Shown here in pieces: positions 11,441-23,301 of a stretch of DNA of 64,000 bases. Numbering within the stretch: the first letter of the stretch is position 1; every line of letters starts with the position of its first letter. Under the pieces are notes generated by a model. It did no database searches and had not been told where the DNA came from. It saw only the letters and a list, made by a program, of their open reading frames with translations. The stretch lies in contig JAHLWY010000209.1 in NCBI GenBank assembly GCA_020002185.1, positions 124,001 through 188,000 on the forward strand. Reading direction: 5' to 3'. Source of the DNA: Paraescarpia echinospica (taxonomy: Eukaryota; Annelida; Polychaeta; Sabellida; Siboglinidae). A program made the position numbers and the translations under genes.

Positions 11441-13123
11441 TCTAGTGGTTATTCAGCTATTGTGTTTTTGACAGTGTTACCATCGTGTAATATCATCTTT
11501 ATTAGGTGCATCTATAAATATAAACTGCAATTTAATATACCTCCAAAGATTACAAATCAGTAATTTGAAGAAATGTTTTTATTAATAAGTTTGAAAAATT
11601 AAATATTATATTTTTCATTTCTCTTTCACCATACATACATGCATGAATAAAACTGAGCCTTGATTTATAATAGTTATATTTTAGCGTGTACTTTATCTTA
11701 GCTTCCAAGGCACAGTGAATAGTTGCCAGGGCATGATTGCAAGGTCACAACAAAATATATGTGGTATTACCAGTAGATGTTGTACAGAGCCTGCTATCAT
11801 GTACATCAATACAGGTGCAAAACACATTCAAACGTCATGGAAAGTTATTTCCTCTCATCTACAAGAGGAAGTAATTTGTGTCCCGAGGCTCTAGCCCTAC
11901 AAACGGAACAATCTATTAGATCTGCTAACACTGTGTTGGCCGTCTGGTGGTTGGTTTCTACCAGTACCCCTTGGTAGGGTGAACAGCCAAAGAAAGCCAT
12001 TTTTAAAGCCTATTTCCATGTGGACCATTTCAAGATGTTTGTGATGCTAATAAATATGAAATTATGTTAATCTCATATTTGATAATATTAAAGTTTGTAT
12101 TGCACATGCTGTTTTAAACCTGAATGTTCTCTTTTCGTGTATCATGCACTGATTTGTGTAGAAATGCAGCCATATGAAAAACTTTCAAATTTCTGAGTGA
12201 TGTGATGTGGATGAGACTTGAATACACCTGTATTTCTAAACAATTATGGAATTGTTTGTAGTGTTTTTTATTTACACTTGCCTGTTGAAAAACAATTTAA
12301 ACACAGAATTATATGTGCATATGTGTGTGGGTGTGCATGTGTGTACAGTCGAACCGCGCTTAATGGTCACCTTGGCAATACAGCCACCTCACAACTAAGG
12401 TCAAACTGGTCATCCTAGGACAGTCCCAAATAACAGTACAGTACGTATAGGCAGCTACTCCTGCATATACAGTCACCTCGATGCTCATGTTACATATAGC
12501 CAGGGTTGTTGCGCCTTTTGTTTATTTTATTAGTACTGAATTATATACAGTGTAACTATATGTCATAAAGGGACATATCAAGGCAAGTTGTACTAATATA
12601 AACCATAATTCCATAGAATAATATACAAAGTATAACTGTCATCCCTAAAACAACATAATCTGAGCATGTATATAATTATCACTATTATTTTATGTCAACT
12701 ATACTGGTTCTGGCGTGCTTGGATATCCCCTGGACGGCTGAACATCAACAAGACCACGAATATAAAATTATAGGCAAACGTCAAATAATGTCTTGATACA
12801 GGGTTCAAAGACAAACTGTGGAGACAACATGAATATATCTGTATTATTTACACTGTCAGTGTTATCGAGAACATATAAAACACAGAAATTGTCCTTACTC
12901 TGGGTGCTATTGACACAGTCACTGCTCTGGGCCTGTCATCGTTGTCGGACCCGAAGACGTCGTCGTCACATATTTAACAACAAATTCAACTTGCGGTCTT
13001 TCTTTCACGTGCTAACTGCAGCTGCGCAATATTGCGTCGCTTCGCGGCACGGAAACCACTCACTCACTTTCGACCAAACGGCATAATGTCGTTTTAGAAA
13101 GCTAAAGAAACGCGGAGAATAAA
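11440..13123. other. Intergenic with possible Tc1/pogo-like terminus
   Basis: No convincing gene. At about 12,346 the sequence tacagtcgaaccgcgcttaatggtcacc resembles the terminal repeat of pogo/Tigger-like DNA transposons, which insert at TA, but I did not find the matching other end. A short frame at 11,777-11,977 has no recognisable domain. Confidence 0.4.
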
Positions 13124-14860
13124 ATGTCAATCCTATCCTATTTTTATGCGTATATTCGAAGCAAACAGAAAGTTCAGGATAAGGTCGGTCCTCTAGAAGA
13201 TAGTGCTGGAAATACAATATCAGAGGGATTCTTAATGGCAGAAGACCTGAATGAGTATTTTAGTTCAGTGTTTACCAGGGAAGATATTAGTTCACTGCCA
13301 GTACCAGAGGCTAAGTTCAAGGGGGCAGATTCAGACTATTTAGGACAGTTAGTTGTAACCTCGGAAATGGTAGCTAAGAAAATAAGGGCTATGAAGGATA
13401 ATAAATCACCTGGAGTGGACGGGATTCCGCCCAAACTACTATTGGAAATTGTAGATCAAATTAGCGTACCGCTTGCAACAGTTTTCAATTTGTCATTAGA
13501 AGAGGGAGTGGTTCCTTTAGAATGGAAAGAGGCAAACATTATACCGTTATTTAAAAAAGGTTCGAGAAACAAGTCAGATAACTATAGACCAGTTAGTTTA
13601 ACATCAGTGATTTGCAAATTATTAGAAAGACTAATTAAAGATCACATGGTGGATTTTCTTGTTAAACATAACTTGATAAACCCATCTCAACATGGGTTTT
13701 TAAAAGCGAGGTCATGCTTAACAAATATGTTATGTTTTTTGGAAGACATCACTAGGTGGGTAGATGAGGGATCACCAGTAGATATCATCTATTTAGATTT
13801 TCAAAAAGCTTTCGACAAAGTACCACATCAAAGATTACTCCTTAAGCTAAAAGCCCATGGCATAGGAAATGGTATAATAAACTGGATAGAAAAATGGCTG
13901 AATGACAGAAGACAACGTGTAGTAGTTGATGGGGAGGCTTCAAACTGGAAATCGATATTGAGTGGGGTACCACAGGGATCAGTACTAGGACCTATATTAT
14001 TCTTAATATATATCAACGATTTGGATGATGAAATAACAAGCAAGGTGTTGAAATTTGCGGATGATACAAAAGTGTTTAGAATGATTAAAAGTGATGGAGA
14101 TAGACAGCATTTACAAGATGATCTTGACAGGTTGATCAAATGGTCTGAAAAGTAGCAAATGCTGTTCAATTTTGGGAAATGTAAATGCCTCCACACAGGA
14201 CATGGGAACGAAGAGGTAGAATATACAATGGGGGGTACTGTACTAAGTACTACTGTAAAAGAAAAGGACTTGGGGTTAACCATTAGTGCTGATATGAAGG
14301 TTTCAGAGCAGTGCGGAATTGCAGCGTCAAAGGGAAATCAAATCCTTGGATTAATTAGGCGAAATATAGCGTATAAAAAAAAATTAATAGTACCGCTGTA
14401 CAAAACAATAGTGAGGCCTCATTTAGAATATTGTATACAAGCATGGAGGCCATATCGCAAGAAGGACATAGATATGCTAGAAAGAGTACAGAGGAGAGCG
14501 ACTAAAATGATACCAAATCTGAGGGATCTTAGTTACGAAATACGCCTAAAAGAATGTGGTTTAACAACATTAGAGACCAGGAGATTGAGAGGAGATCACA
14601 TAGAAGTGTTTAAAATATTGAATGGTTATGAAAATATTGATAGAAACATTTTTTTCTCAGTTAAAAAAAATAGAAGGACCAGAGGACATGAAGCTACATT
14701 AGTAAAGGAGCAGTGTAGATTAGATATAAGAAAGTTCTCATTCTCACAAAGGACTGTAAATGAATGGAACAGATTATCTCCTGATTGTGTTGGTGCTAGT
14801 AGCGTGAATATGTTTAAAAATAAAATCGACACACACCTTAAAAAGGCGGGATACATGTAG
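13124..14860 (+). mobile_element. CR1-like LINE, 5'-truncated, one nonsense
   Basis: One long reverse-transcriptase frame is interrupted by a single in-frame TAG at 14,153-14,155. Motifs in order: NKSPGVDGIPPKLL, WKEANIIPLFKKGSR, NYRPVSLTS, HGFLKARSCLTN, DIIYLDFQKAFDKVPH (motif A), GVPQGSVLGPILFLIYINDL (motif B), KFADDTKVF (motif C). The C-terminal region has HLEYCIQAW and VQRRATKMI, typical of CR1/jockey-type LINEs. The endonuclease is absent, so the copy is 5'-truncated near 13,130, the usual result of target-primed integration. The stop lies where related proteins have Trp (TGG to TAG). Intact motifs imply a young insertion. Confidence 0.92.
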
Positions 14861-15333
14861 AATGTAGCTGGTATTACAAGCTGACGTCATAGGTTGGACG
14901 TATTACAACCAATCAGAACATTTTACTTGACGGAATCAGAGGATTCCGTCATCACGTGATGCTGCCTGACCAATCGTTGTAGGATTACCCATTCCTTTGT
15001 CCCGAAGCGGCAAGAGAGGCGGTCATTTATAGGCTGGATTATTCGGGCAGCAGCGGTTTCACCTTAAAATAGTTTATATCATCATACAGAGCGAAAACAG
15101 GGCTTTTCCGCGATGTGCGCCATGATGGAATGGCAGTATTTTTTGCGACGCAATCAATCGCGGAAAATTGCATAATGTTAGATTATTCACGCTTCGTTTG
15201 ACAAAAAACAAAGACTTAGCAATGATAGGCATCAATCAAAATGCATGTTTTGTGACATAAACAGGTTTATTTCGGTAGTATAACGTATATGAATGGGAAG
15301 TTGAGTAATTTTTATACATAGAAATGTCAATAA
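14861..15333. other. Probable LINE 3' tail and intergenic DNA
   Basis: Sequence after the LINE stop codon includes a short imperfect inverted pair (tgacggaatcagaggattccgtca, 14,930-14,953) and no coding frame. The 3' limit of the element is not defined because no A-tail or target duplication is obvious. Confidence 0.4.
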
Positions 15334-15627
15334 CTAAAAACTCATTTTATTTTCAAAAATCCGTAAATTTCGACCCGAGCTTCCCCTTAAGTTTGAGCGA
15401 CGAGTATATTGTTCAAGTTTGTCAGCTGTTTGCTCAAGCGTGTCGACCTTCGTTTCCAGCTCGGCAATTCGCGAGTCCTTCGCTCGTATGATGCTGCAGT
15501 ATCTAGGATTTCTCAAGATGAATCGGATGTAGGTTGTTGAGATAATCTTGTTGTTGAAGATGTATTCCTTCTTCAGAACAAGACAACTTGATACCAACAT
15601 AGGAGAAAGTTTAGTTTTCTTTCCCAT
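15334..15627 (-). pseudogene. LINE ORF1-like coiled-coil fragment
   Basis: The minus-strand frame contains IAELETKVDTLEQ, then LEQYTRRSNLR. This resembles the coiled coil and following Q-Y-(S/T)-RR-NLR motif of LINE ORF1/L1-like RNA-binding proteins found in many invertebrate CR1/jockey elements. It directly abuts the copia remnant and is broken. The assignment is from motif resemblance only. Confidence 0.55.
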
Positions 15628-16545
15628 GTTCGCGACCTACACAGAAAGTTGAACTGATTATGCTGATGAATTCCTGTTGGAACTTCTCTGTTCCTCCCCA
15701 GATAACGTCATTGACATGGCATGCCAATATGCCTTGAACATTGGCTTGGTCATCTTCCCAGTAGAATACAGCTGGGTCAACCAGAGAGATTGTTCCTCCA
15801 CTTTGCAGCATGACTTCACACACTTTGTGATACCAGTGGAGCGAAGCATCTGCTAGTCCATAGACACACTTTCTTAGTTGCCACACAATTCCCTTGACAC
15901 TTGCCTCTGCAGTAGGACGTAGAAAAAATGTCTCTAATTCAAACCCTGCAGAAATGTCGTCTTTATGTCCTTCGAATGAGGCTCCAAGCGTTTTGCAGCG
16001 AGAACAACTAGAAGAAGGCTAAGAGATTCTGTTGCGCAGGTTGGAGAGTCTTTTGACAAGTCCCTAGTTTCCAATTCCTCAAAACCCCAAGCAACCAACC
16101 GATCTTTGGGAATTATCCCTTCAGTGGTCTCTTTGATGGTGCATATCCACCGCGTGGAGAAACATGTCTGACCGACGTCTTTCTCTTCAACATACACCTG
16201 ATTGTTTCTCCAACTGTCCAATTTAGCAGATTTAGCTGTCGCAAATGAAACGTCTTCAAACGCCATCGCATTTTCTTCACGATCATTAGAGTCAACACAG
16301 GGAACCTCATCTACATACTTGAATTCATTCATTTTGCTCAAATCCACAGCAGCCTGAGCTCCTTTCATGACAATAGGAGCAGAATATCTTAGATTAAACC
16401 AGTTCTTATTCTTTCCTGTGGCTTTGCCTGCTCGGCCAAGTACTTCTGCAACACACAGGTCCCCCCTTTGCCTGTCAACATATGTCACTGTTTGTCTTGG
16501 TTTTACTTGAATGCTCACAACCTCAGGTTGACGTTCTTCACTCAC
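15611..16545 (-). pseudogene. copia reverse transcriptase, broken
   Basis: Two frames (15,934-16,545 and 15,611-15,886). The first has WICTIKETTEGIIPKDRLVAWGFEE and KDIKTTFLQG (motif A region; copia normally has D-V-x-x-A-F-L-G). The second has LRKCVYGLADASLHWY, DPAVFYW and ACHVNDVIWGG. The last is the catalytic box, normally (Y/H)-V-D-D; here the first catalytic Asp is Asn, so the enzyme would be dead even without the frame break. Confidence 0.82.
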
Positions 16546-16613
16546 AGAATCTGTGTTGTCATTTTGTCCCTCTTCATCAATAAAGTCAGTCTCTGAAGTG
16601 TTGTTTTGTTGCT

Positions 16614-17165
16614 CTACCCTTGGTGTCTCCCTTTCTGTTGTGTGGGCAATATAGGTATTGAATCAGCTGAAGGAGTCATCTTGGACAAGCAACTTTGATG
16701 GACACGAACGTAAGTGGCCCCATGCATGACAAAGACAATAGCGCCATCCCGGCCGATAATTGTTCGTAGTCCTTTCCATTCAATGCAGTCTGGCCATTTG
16801 TAGTATACCTTGTCTCCTGTAAGGTACTGTACACCATTTGGACGAATCTGTTTACGTAATGCTCGACGAATCCGTTCAGAACATTCCGATTGAGTGAATG
16901 CTGTCCTAGCCAAATAAAGTGCCGAAATGTGATTTTCAACAGTGCTGCTCAAGGTTTTTCCCTCTAAAGCTGGAGGTTTATTGGTCAGCACACTTGGAAG
17001 GTTGGGAGTGCATCCAAACACTGGCTGACGTGGACTGTAACCATGAACATTGTGAAGTGAATTCTTTGCCATGAGTGCCCAACAAAGAACGGTTTCCCAT
17101 TCGCACCCATACTCTGTTTTCACCTTCAAGAGGATTTTGGTGAGTGTCTGGTTATGTCTTTCCAA
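16614..17165 (-). pseudogene. copia integrase C-terminal fragment
   Basis: The frame starts MERHNQTLTKIL, matching the integrase segment in which E-R-x-N-x-T/L precedes the end of the catalytic core (the Glu would be the third catalytic residue). It continues through WALMAKNSLHNVHGYSPRQPVFG and then a DKVYYKW-beta-barrel-like region. A stop at 16,612 separates it from the reverse transcriptase frame. Upstream core residues lie in other frames with stops. Confidence 0.8.
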
Positions 17166-18733
17166 CAGGCCATTGTTCCATGGACTCTAAGCTGGTGTTG
17201 TCTTAACTTCAATGTTGATGGTCTCTCCCGTGTCACAGACTTTGTCACTGTTTAATTCTCCACCGTTGCCACTGTAAAGACGTCTTGGTGCACTATGTAC
17301 ACTGATCTAAGATTGAAGGAACTTCTTCACAAACTATGAAGACTTCTTCATCCGCATTATGATCCTTGCACTGAATCTGGTAAATTTATCAATGATGTGT
17401 AAGTTCCACACACCATGTTCTAGCTCATGCAGATCTACAGCAACAGTTCCATTGTATTCTGTCGCCAGAGGAAGATCAACTACAGCCTTGGAACTAGGTT
17501 TTCTGTGTTTAGTGTAGATTTCACATTTTTATACAACTCCCTGTAGCAACCCCAATGTCTCAGTGTCTGTTGTCCCTGCAGGTTTAATTAGCCACGTCAA
17601 ACGATCAACTGATGCATAACCAAACTGTTTGTGTAATTTGACCATCATCTTCTGATTGTCTGCCTTACTCATGTCCTACGTCACTGTTAAGACTTCATCC
17701 TCTGGGTCTGTGGAATTAATGTCTTGATTCAAGTGATTGACACAATAATGTCTGCTTGATGTGAACTCAATGTCTACTGGTTCATCAAACATCACTGCCT
17801 TGTCATTCTTCAGATCTAACACTGTGCCTGCTCTCTTTAGTAATGTGTTGTTGAGTAACAATGGAAAGTTCAGATTTTACAACTTTAGTGTCAATGTTGC
17901 AGTCAGTGTTGCCTATCTTCACTGGAATCACAACTCGTTTGTATCAATGAACAACATTGCCATCATCAAACCTGAAATCTTTCTTGCTGGCCAAAGTGGA
18001 AACACATTTTCTGCTGCTTAAACCCTTCACATAGTGGTTTAACCATTTTCCTCCACAAACCATTAGTGTGCAAGCAGTGTCATTGACAGCTGATCCTAAT
18101 GATTCCACAACAAACATTTAATTTTCTGACAGATGCTCTCTTGCAAAAAGCGAAACTACCATCCCTGGCTTGAGAGGATGAGTCAATTTGTTGAGAGGAT
18201 TGGTACCTTTAGGCGTACTATTCAGCGACCTGTAGCTGAATTTCTTCTCTTGTGTTGCGTACACTGTCTCCTGTTTCACAGGAATAGATTACCCTCCTTG
18301 TGTAGATGTACTATTGTCAAAAATCTGCCTGAGAGCCGATTTCATCCAAATGCAAAAGTCAGATCTGCCGAAGCTGTTAAAGCCAACTGTCGATCTTTAA
18401 CATTTAAACTGGCATTGTTCAACAACCCCTTGGTTTATACATTCAACTTATAAGTGAATGCAGCTCTTGTGAGACCTAGTTACTCAATCCAACAACAAAC
18501 GATACAAATTAGTTCCCGTGTTGGCAACTAGTAAACCAACAACCCAGATGACCATTTCCCAAAATTTATAACAACAGTATGTTGGCTAATCTTGGTGTGT
18601 TTGGCGGCCGTTCGATTGCCGGCAACATGTTGTCCGTACACCAAACTACAGAAATGCCTTGGTGTATGTATGTACAACCACATAGTGTCAATGAATTAGG
18701 TGTCGTCTGCACCATGTCACCTGTCACACGTAC

Positions 18734-18847
18734 CTGTCTCACAGTAGGATCCGTTGTACCCGGCCACGCAATTACAGCTGAAACCAGTAGCAACGTCAGT
18801 GCATGTTGCTTCGTTCTTACATTCAACGTCGGCGCAAAGAATCTTTT
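18734..18847 (-). CDS. EGF-like exon (d), block B
   Basis: A 114-bp exon, phase 1-1, with acceptor gatattgtttcag and donor acag|gtacgt. It encodes an EGF-like domain with six Cys: ILCADVECKNEATC, then FSCNCVAGYNGSYCE. It is the last recognised exon of the minus-strand gene. Below it only the copia remnant follows, so the 3' end of the gene is undefined. Confidence 0.85.
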
Positions 18848-19268
18848 CTGAAACAATATCAATCACCAGGTCATTTATGTAATTGGGAATAAACACAGTT
18901 TTGTAAAGCAAACAGCTGTGGTTAAGACATTTTAGGGACGTGTGCATTGTTAAATTCGCTATAATTATTTTTCTCACCAGAACCTTGTTAGAATGTTTCC
19001 TACTCTGCGAAATGGTATACAACATGCACAAAAGAAATCAACAGCAGCAATACAACTGCTGCTGTTGCTCGACCACTACTACTACCACAACCACCATTAC
19101 TACCACTACTACTACTACTAGTAATAATAATAATGTGCTTTCCAAATTCCAGGTGATGTTAAATTAAAAAAGTTAATACACTACAATAAATGAACCCAAG
19201 CTTAGAGATGATAGGTATTATTGATACATGGCTTCTTAGACAGGCATAACAAAAATATATTTTCTTAC

Positions 19269-19379
19269 GGTGTTCACAGCGAGTTCCATAAGCGTCACTG
19301 GGGCAGATGCAGAGAAATCCATCTTCTCTATTGTTACAAGTTCCATTGTGGCAGGCTACGTCTTTACACAGTGTAAGTT
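19269..19379 (-). CDS. EGF-like exon (c), block B
   Basis: A 111-bp exon, phase 1-1; acceptor gtggttttgcag, donor cacc|gtaagaaa. It encodes an EGF-like domain with six Cys: LCKDVACHNGTC followed by FLCICPSDAYGTRCEH. The loop between Cys5 and Cys6 resembles exon b of this block (SADAKGTFCE), suggesting local exon duplication. Confidence 0.85.
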
Positions 19380-19435
19380 CTGCAAAACCACATTAGAACA
19401 CGGAAGGATATTACTTCGTTATTACAGGAAGTCAT

Positions 19436-19600
19436 AAATAATAATAATATATATATAATTATATATATATATATATAATTATATATACATATAATATATA
19501 TTAACGTTTTAAACTGTGTAGACATATACATACATACACACATACAAATATATATATATACATATGTTATGTATGTATGTATGTATATATATATATATGC
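19436..19600. repeat. TA-rich microsatellite
   Basis: Alternating TA runs with interspersed tatgtatgta and acatacac words inside an intron of the minus-strand gene. A CTG/ACT-type microsatellite lies nearby at 19,040-19,130 and an ACAC/GCAC run at 19,950-19,997. Confidence 0.85.
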
Positions 19601-20725
19601 ACATATAAACGTTTCAAACTGTGTGGACATATTTAGTTTTATGATATTACATATAATATATAGAAAAGTGAATTTTGAAGATATTTTGATGAGCGGAATG
19701 TCAACTGAAGTGAAACTGCATCATCTCATGGTCGATCCCAGAACATTTTCAACAGCAGCCCTCCCTACGTCTTCAATTGTTTTGTTCCACAGCATCGAAG
19801 TGGACTCCATCAAAAATTGGGGACGTCAGTGCAAACACATCTCCAAACGCACCACCTCCCCCTGTCTTTTGATATCTTAAGAGCAGCGCGGAATGCCGAA
19901 GCTCCGTCTCAGCCTTCCAACATTCAACTGGTTCCGACGCGTGAGACACGCATTCACACACACGCATGCACGCACGCACGCACGCACACACACACATTAT
20001 AGGCGCATATAATTTCAAATAACTGACAGCGTTACAATTTGTGTTTGTATGTAAACTACAAAACCCTTGTAAGTTTTATGTTCGGGGATGGTTGAGTCCA
20101 TATAATGCCTACGAGTACTCATGATTTCCTGAACACTGGCATTGCTATATTAACAATACACTACACACAGTAGATCATTAAATGAACAGACAACCATATG
20201 CCTTAAGCAAAAAGTTATTTACACATGCCAACATAGCTGTAAGAGCACTGATTATATGGATAAGACATATGATAGACTTCAGAAATGCAATATATTCTAA
20301 CAAATAGACACAAATACATCAGCGCTACGCACATGACCCAACACGACGCATAACCCCAGCTCGACTATTATCTAGCCACATTTATATTGTGTGGCTAATA
20401 CAGGGTGAAGTGTTCGGTATCAGAAGAAGAAAGACATATAGTCTTTAGTCGCTTACTTATTTTTTTGTTTGATCCATTTTATACAATGTAATGCAAGGAT
20501 GCCCAAACTTACTCTTTTCAGAGTCCTCCAAAATGTCCGCTTCGTGGTTGAAGATCCCGTAATGTGTCATCATAAAATTATGTCACATGTTTGCTGAGGA
20601 TCACATAGATAACGAATGTATCTCTACGTTTTCTCTTTGTTTATTTGACTTCAGTTTACACAAAACTATGATTATGTTCAACAAGTTATTTACGACACAG
20701 TCAATTTTAATGGAAATGTAACTCA

Positions 20726-21091
20726 TAGGTGGATCCAGTGGGCCTGGGGGACACACGTGACCCCGACCTTTGTAATTTGGCGTTTTCGGAGACCATTTTC
20801 AATGCTCCCTATACCTTTGGAATATGCCCCCGTTGAAGTTACGACGATGCGGCAAACGTTCAACAGCATTCCGCCCCCCCCCCCCTGTCTTCCAATGTCA
20901 TCAGTCTAGCCAGCTGAGAGAGCCAGCGGGAAAAGTTTTACAGCCCCCCCCCCCCCCCCATATTCCGATGCCATCAGACGAGCCAGTAGAGTCGTGCTGA
21001 AGGTCCAACTCAGACAACCGAATATGAATTTGCATTGGCCGCCATTGGATATTTTGGGCGCCCCTAGACTACCCCCATTGGATCCACCCCT
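20726..21091. mobile_element. 366-bp MITE with 8-bp target duplication
   Basis: The ends are inverted: left taggtggatccagtggg, right ccattggatccacccct. Both sides are flanked by gtaactca (20,718-20,725 and 21,092-21,099), an 8-bp target-site duplication as expected for hAT-type elements. The interior has two C-tracts and no coding frame. It lies in an intron between EGF exons. Confidence 0.8.
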
Positions 21092-21182
21092 GTAACTCAC
21101 ATCGTAGTAATGTCCAACTAATTGTGTGCATATACACTTTCGATTGGATTCATGTTACAAAACATTAGATAGGGATACATAC

Positions 21183-21296
21183 TCGTCTCGCAGAAAGTTC
21201 CCTTTGCGTCGGCTGAACAAGTACACAACACTCCAGTCGCAGTATTATTACACGTCCCACCGTTCTTGCAAGTTGCAGATTCACATTTATCAGTTT
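21183..21296 (-). CDS. EGF-like exon (b), block B
   Basis: A 114-bp exon, phase 1-1; acceptor tatctcttttag, donor gacga|gtatgt. It encodes an EGF-like domain: KCESATCKNGGTC, NNTATGVLCTC, then a sixth Cys before ET. The NTATGV segment also occurs in the exon at 37,694-37,807, its duplicate in block A. Confidence 0.88.
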
Positions 21297-21957
21297 CTAA
21301 AAGAGATAAATACCTAAATAAGATGGCTATACAATATTAAATACATTGATATTTACAATCACGTTGTAATGCTAGAAAATGTCATGTAACGCAACTCCAA
21401 ATCTGAGACAGTGTTTCAATTCAGGCTTACGCATTCTACACCCTTCTTCAACACAACTAAGCGACACCTACGTGCACACTTGTACACAACGATTGTGTGG
21501 TAAGATAAACATTAATACATTTCACAATAACCGCCGGTATTAACAAAAATGCAAGTAGTTTTTACAAAGTGAATTATAAGATAGACAATATTCGTCATCA
21601 TTATAATAATTGCCGCATCACGATCCACTATTCAGACAACAACATAATTCATCGCACTATTTGTACTCATGCTAAGAAGTCACAATGGAATACTTAATTT
21701 GAAGTAAATTTAATTATTGCGGATTTGTAGCCAAAAGAAATCGTGTAAAGGAATGTAATTATGTACCACTATGTATGTTTTTATGACACTTCAAACTTAG
21801 CAGACCTGTTCATTGGAATTAGGCAATTTTTTCAAAAATGTGTATGTCACCCTCAATACGCTTAGTGTCATATAATATAGTTAGCTCCAGCTAATTCTTT
21901 TAATAGAATACGGCTAAATCAGTCAATTATTATGAGCAGTTCGCACAATGCACTCAC

Positions 21958-22071
21958 CAGTTTCACACGTCATTCCAATGAAATCGAACTCGCAGTGACA
22001 CTTGAAGCCTCTCTGTGTGTCTTCGCATGTGCCGCCGTTCTTGCAGCGATCAACGGTACATATCTCAGGCT
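21958..22071 (-). CDS. EGF-like exon (a), block B
   Basis: A 114-bp exon, phase 1-1; acceptor ataaaattacag, donor actg|gtgagtg. It encodes EICTVDRCKNGGTC, EDTQRGFKCHC and a final Cys in MTCETG. This intact copy shows the original frame of its block-A counterpart at 38,440-38,555, which carries a 2-bp insertion in the same CACACAGAGA tract. Confidence 0.9.
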
Positions 22072-22578
22072 CTGTAATTTTATTAATTCGGCTATATCCC
22101 AGGCACTGTACTTTAAGGCATATTGGTACCGTATACTTGAATAACCACAGACTTATATTAATCTTATTTGATAGATGTTAATTAAAGTAAGAAGAAATAT
22201 AGCAAGAATGTAATATTTGCAGTGTCTGTTTCAGATTTGTCGCATCCTCACATGTATATGTATTGAACTATGCAAAACTAAACAATATTGAATGAAAGTT
22301 TAGTGTTTACTTTAGCGTCTACGGTAGATGTTAGCTGCAAGATGTTTTCAATATGTAACATTTATGTAATTCACTGTAGTGGTTAATTCACGGGTTAAAT
22401 ATGAGTATAAAAATGTATCCTGCATGCTTGCACTAATATAATGCTCACACAAGCGTATGCCCACCACACCCACACGGGTCCGCATACCCACACGCGCACA
22501 CTCACTCTCTCTCTCTTTCATGCACGCACGATCATGCACACACACACACATGCGCACACACACACACACACTATATAC

Positions 22579-22777
22579 CTTTGGTTTTTTTTTTAGCAGT
22601 CAGTAGGTACAGCAGCTTGTCCGTTTGCAGCGTTATACACATTTCCATTCGATACTGTATTCACAGCACCAAAATTATCACCAACACACTGGATGAACTT
22701 GTGACAGTCGTATGGGAAGGCGAATGTGTTGTATTTGTCATCGTCCTTACGTGAATCCTGACATATGGTTGCTTCAT
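22579..22777 (-). CDS. CBM14-like exon, block B, with in-frame stop
   Basis: Acceptor cacgcttcag, phase 1. It encodes DEATICQDSRKDD, FAFPYDCHKFIQC and a tail ending AVPTDC, then TAA at 22,593-22,595 followed by an A-rich run (TAA plus about eight A) before a possible donor ag|gtatat. It aligns throughout with the block-A exon at 38,678-38,869, which reads on past the final Cys. CBM14 domains bind chitin and normally have six Cys; both copies have four, lacking Cys4 and Cys5. The stop either makes this a real terminal exon, making the downstream EGF exons alternative, or disables the exon. Confidence 0.8.
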
Positions 22778-23055
22778 CTGAAGCGTGCAATTGCTAATAT
22801 ACTGTCATCATTCTCCCAAACGTGATAAACTCATCAGCTTACCAGTCGTTAAAAATATATCTAAGCATTTTTAATAAGATATAGCAATATTTACCATTTT
22901 AATGTTACTAATATTTTAATCAAAGATAACAAAAATGGCCACATTAGGTAAACGAAAAGCTACATTTCTTTTTGGTTTGAATATACATATATATATATAT
23001 ACAAATAATTTGCGTAGCGCATGTATATTTGGGACGTTCCCGTATTGTGACTCAC

Positions 23056-23301
23056 CAATGTCACAAGTCTGAGTGAGAGGTGGAGAAGTGAGACAACCAC
23101 ATGTCTGACACACACAGACAAACTCGATGTCAGACTTGATGACACTAAGTCCATTGTTGACACATGGCTTCTTCCATTGACATATGTTAAGTTCACAATT
23201 GTCTCCCCAAAATCCGTCGCGGCAAGAGCAGTTGAAACCGTTTGTTGTGTTTTCGCATGTTCCGCCGTTGTTGCAAGTGGTGTCTCCACAGTAGATGATG
23301 G
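23056..23301 (-). CDS. Double EGF exon with cysteine tail, block B
   Basis: A 246-bp exon, phase 1-1; acceptor ggtttgtttcag, donor attg|gtgagtc. It encodes a first EGF (YCGDTTCNNGGTC, FNCSCRDGFWGDNCE) fused without an intron to a second EGF-like region (ICQWKKPCVNNGLS) and a tail CVCQTCGCLTSPPLTQTC. In the block-A copy (39,514-39,651) the residue after GL is Cys; here it is Ser (TGT to AGT), so the second EGF lacks a disulfide partner. Confidence 0.87.

Larger units (their letters stand above)
15611..18130 (-). mobile_element. Ty1/copia retrotransposon remnant
   Basis: Read on the minus strand from high to low coordinates: a protease (about 18,110-17,680) with active-site-like NDTACT and a downstream AGTVLDLKNDKAVMFDEPV region; integrase with a degraded core (17,170-17,660) and a clear C-terminal part (16,614-17,165); and the reverse transcriptase (16,545-15,611). 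The frame is broken repeatedly. RNase H is missing at the 3' end, where the sequence switches to the LINE ORF1-like fragment. No LTRs were identified. The element sits just beyond the last recognised EGF exon of the minus-strand host gene. Confidence 0.85.
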
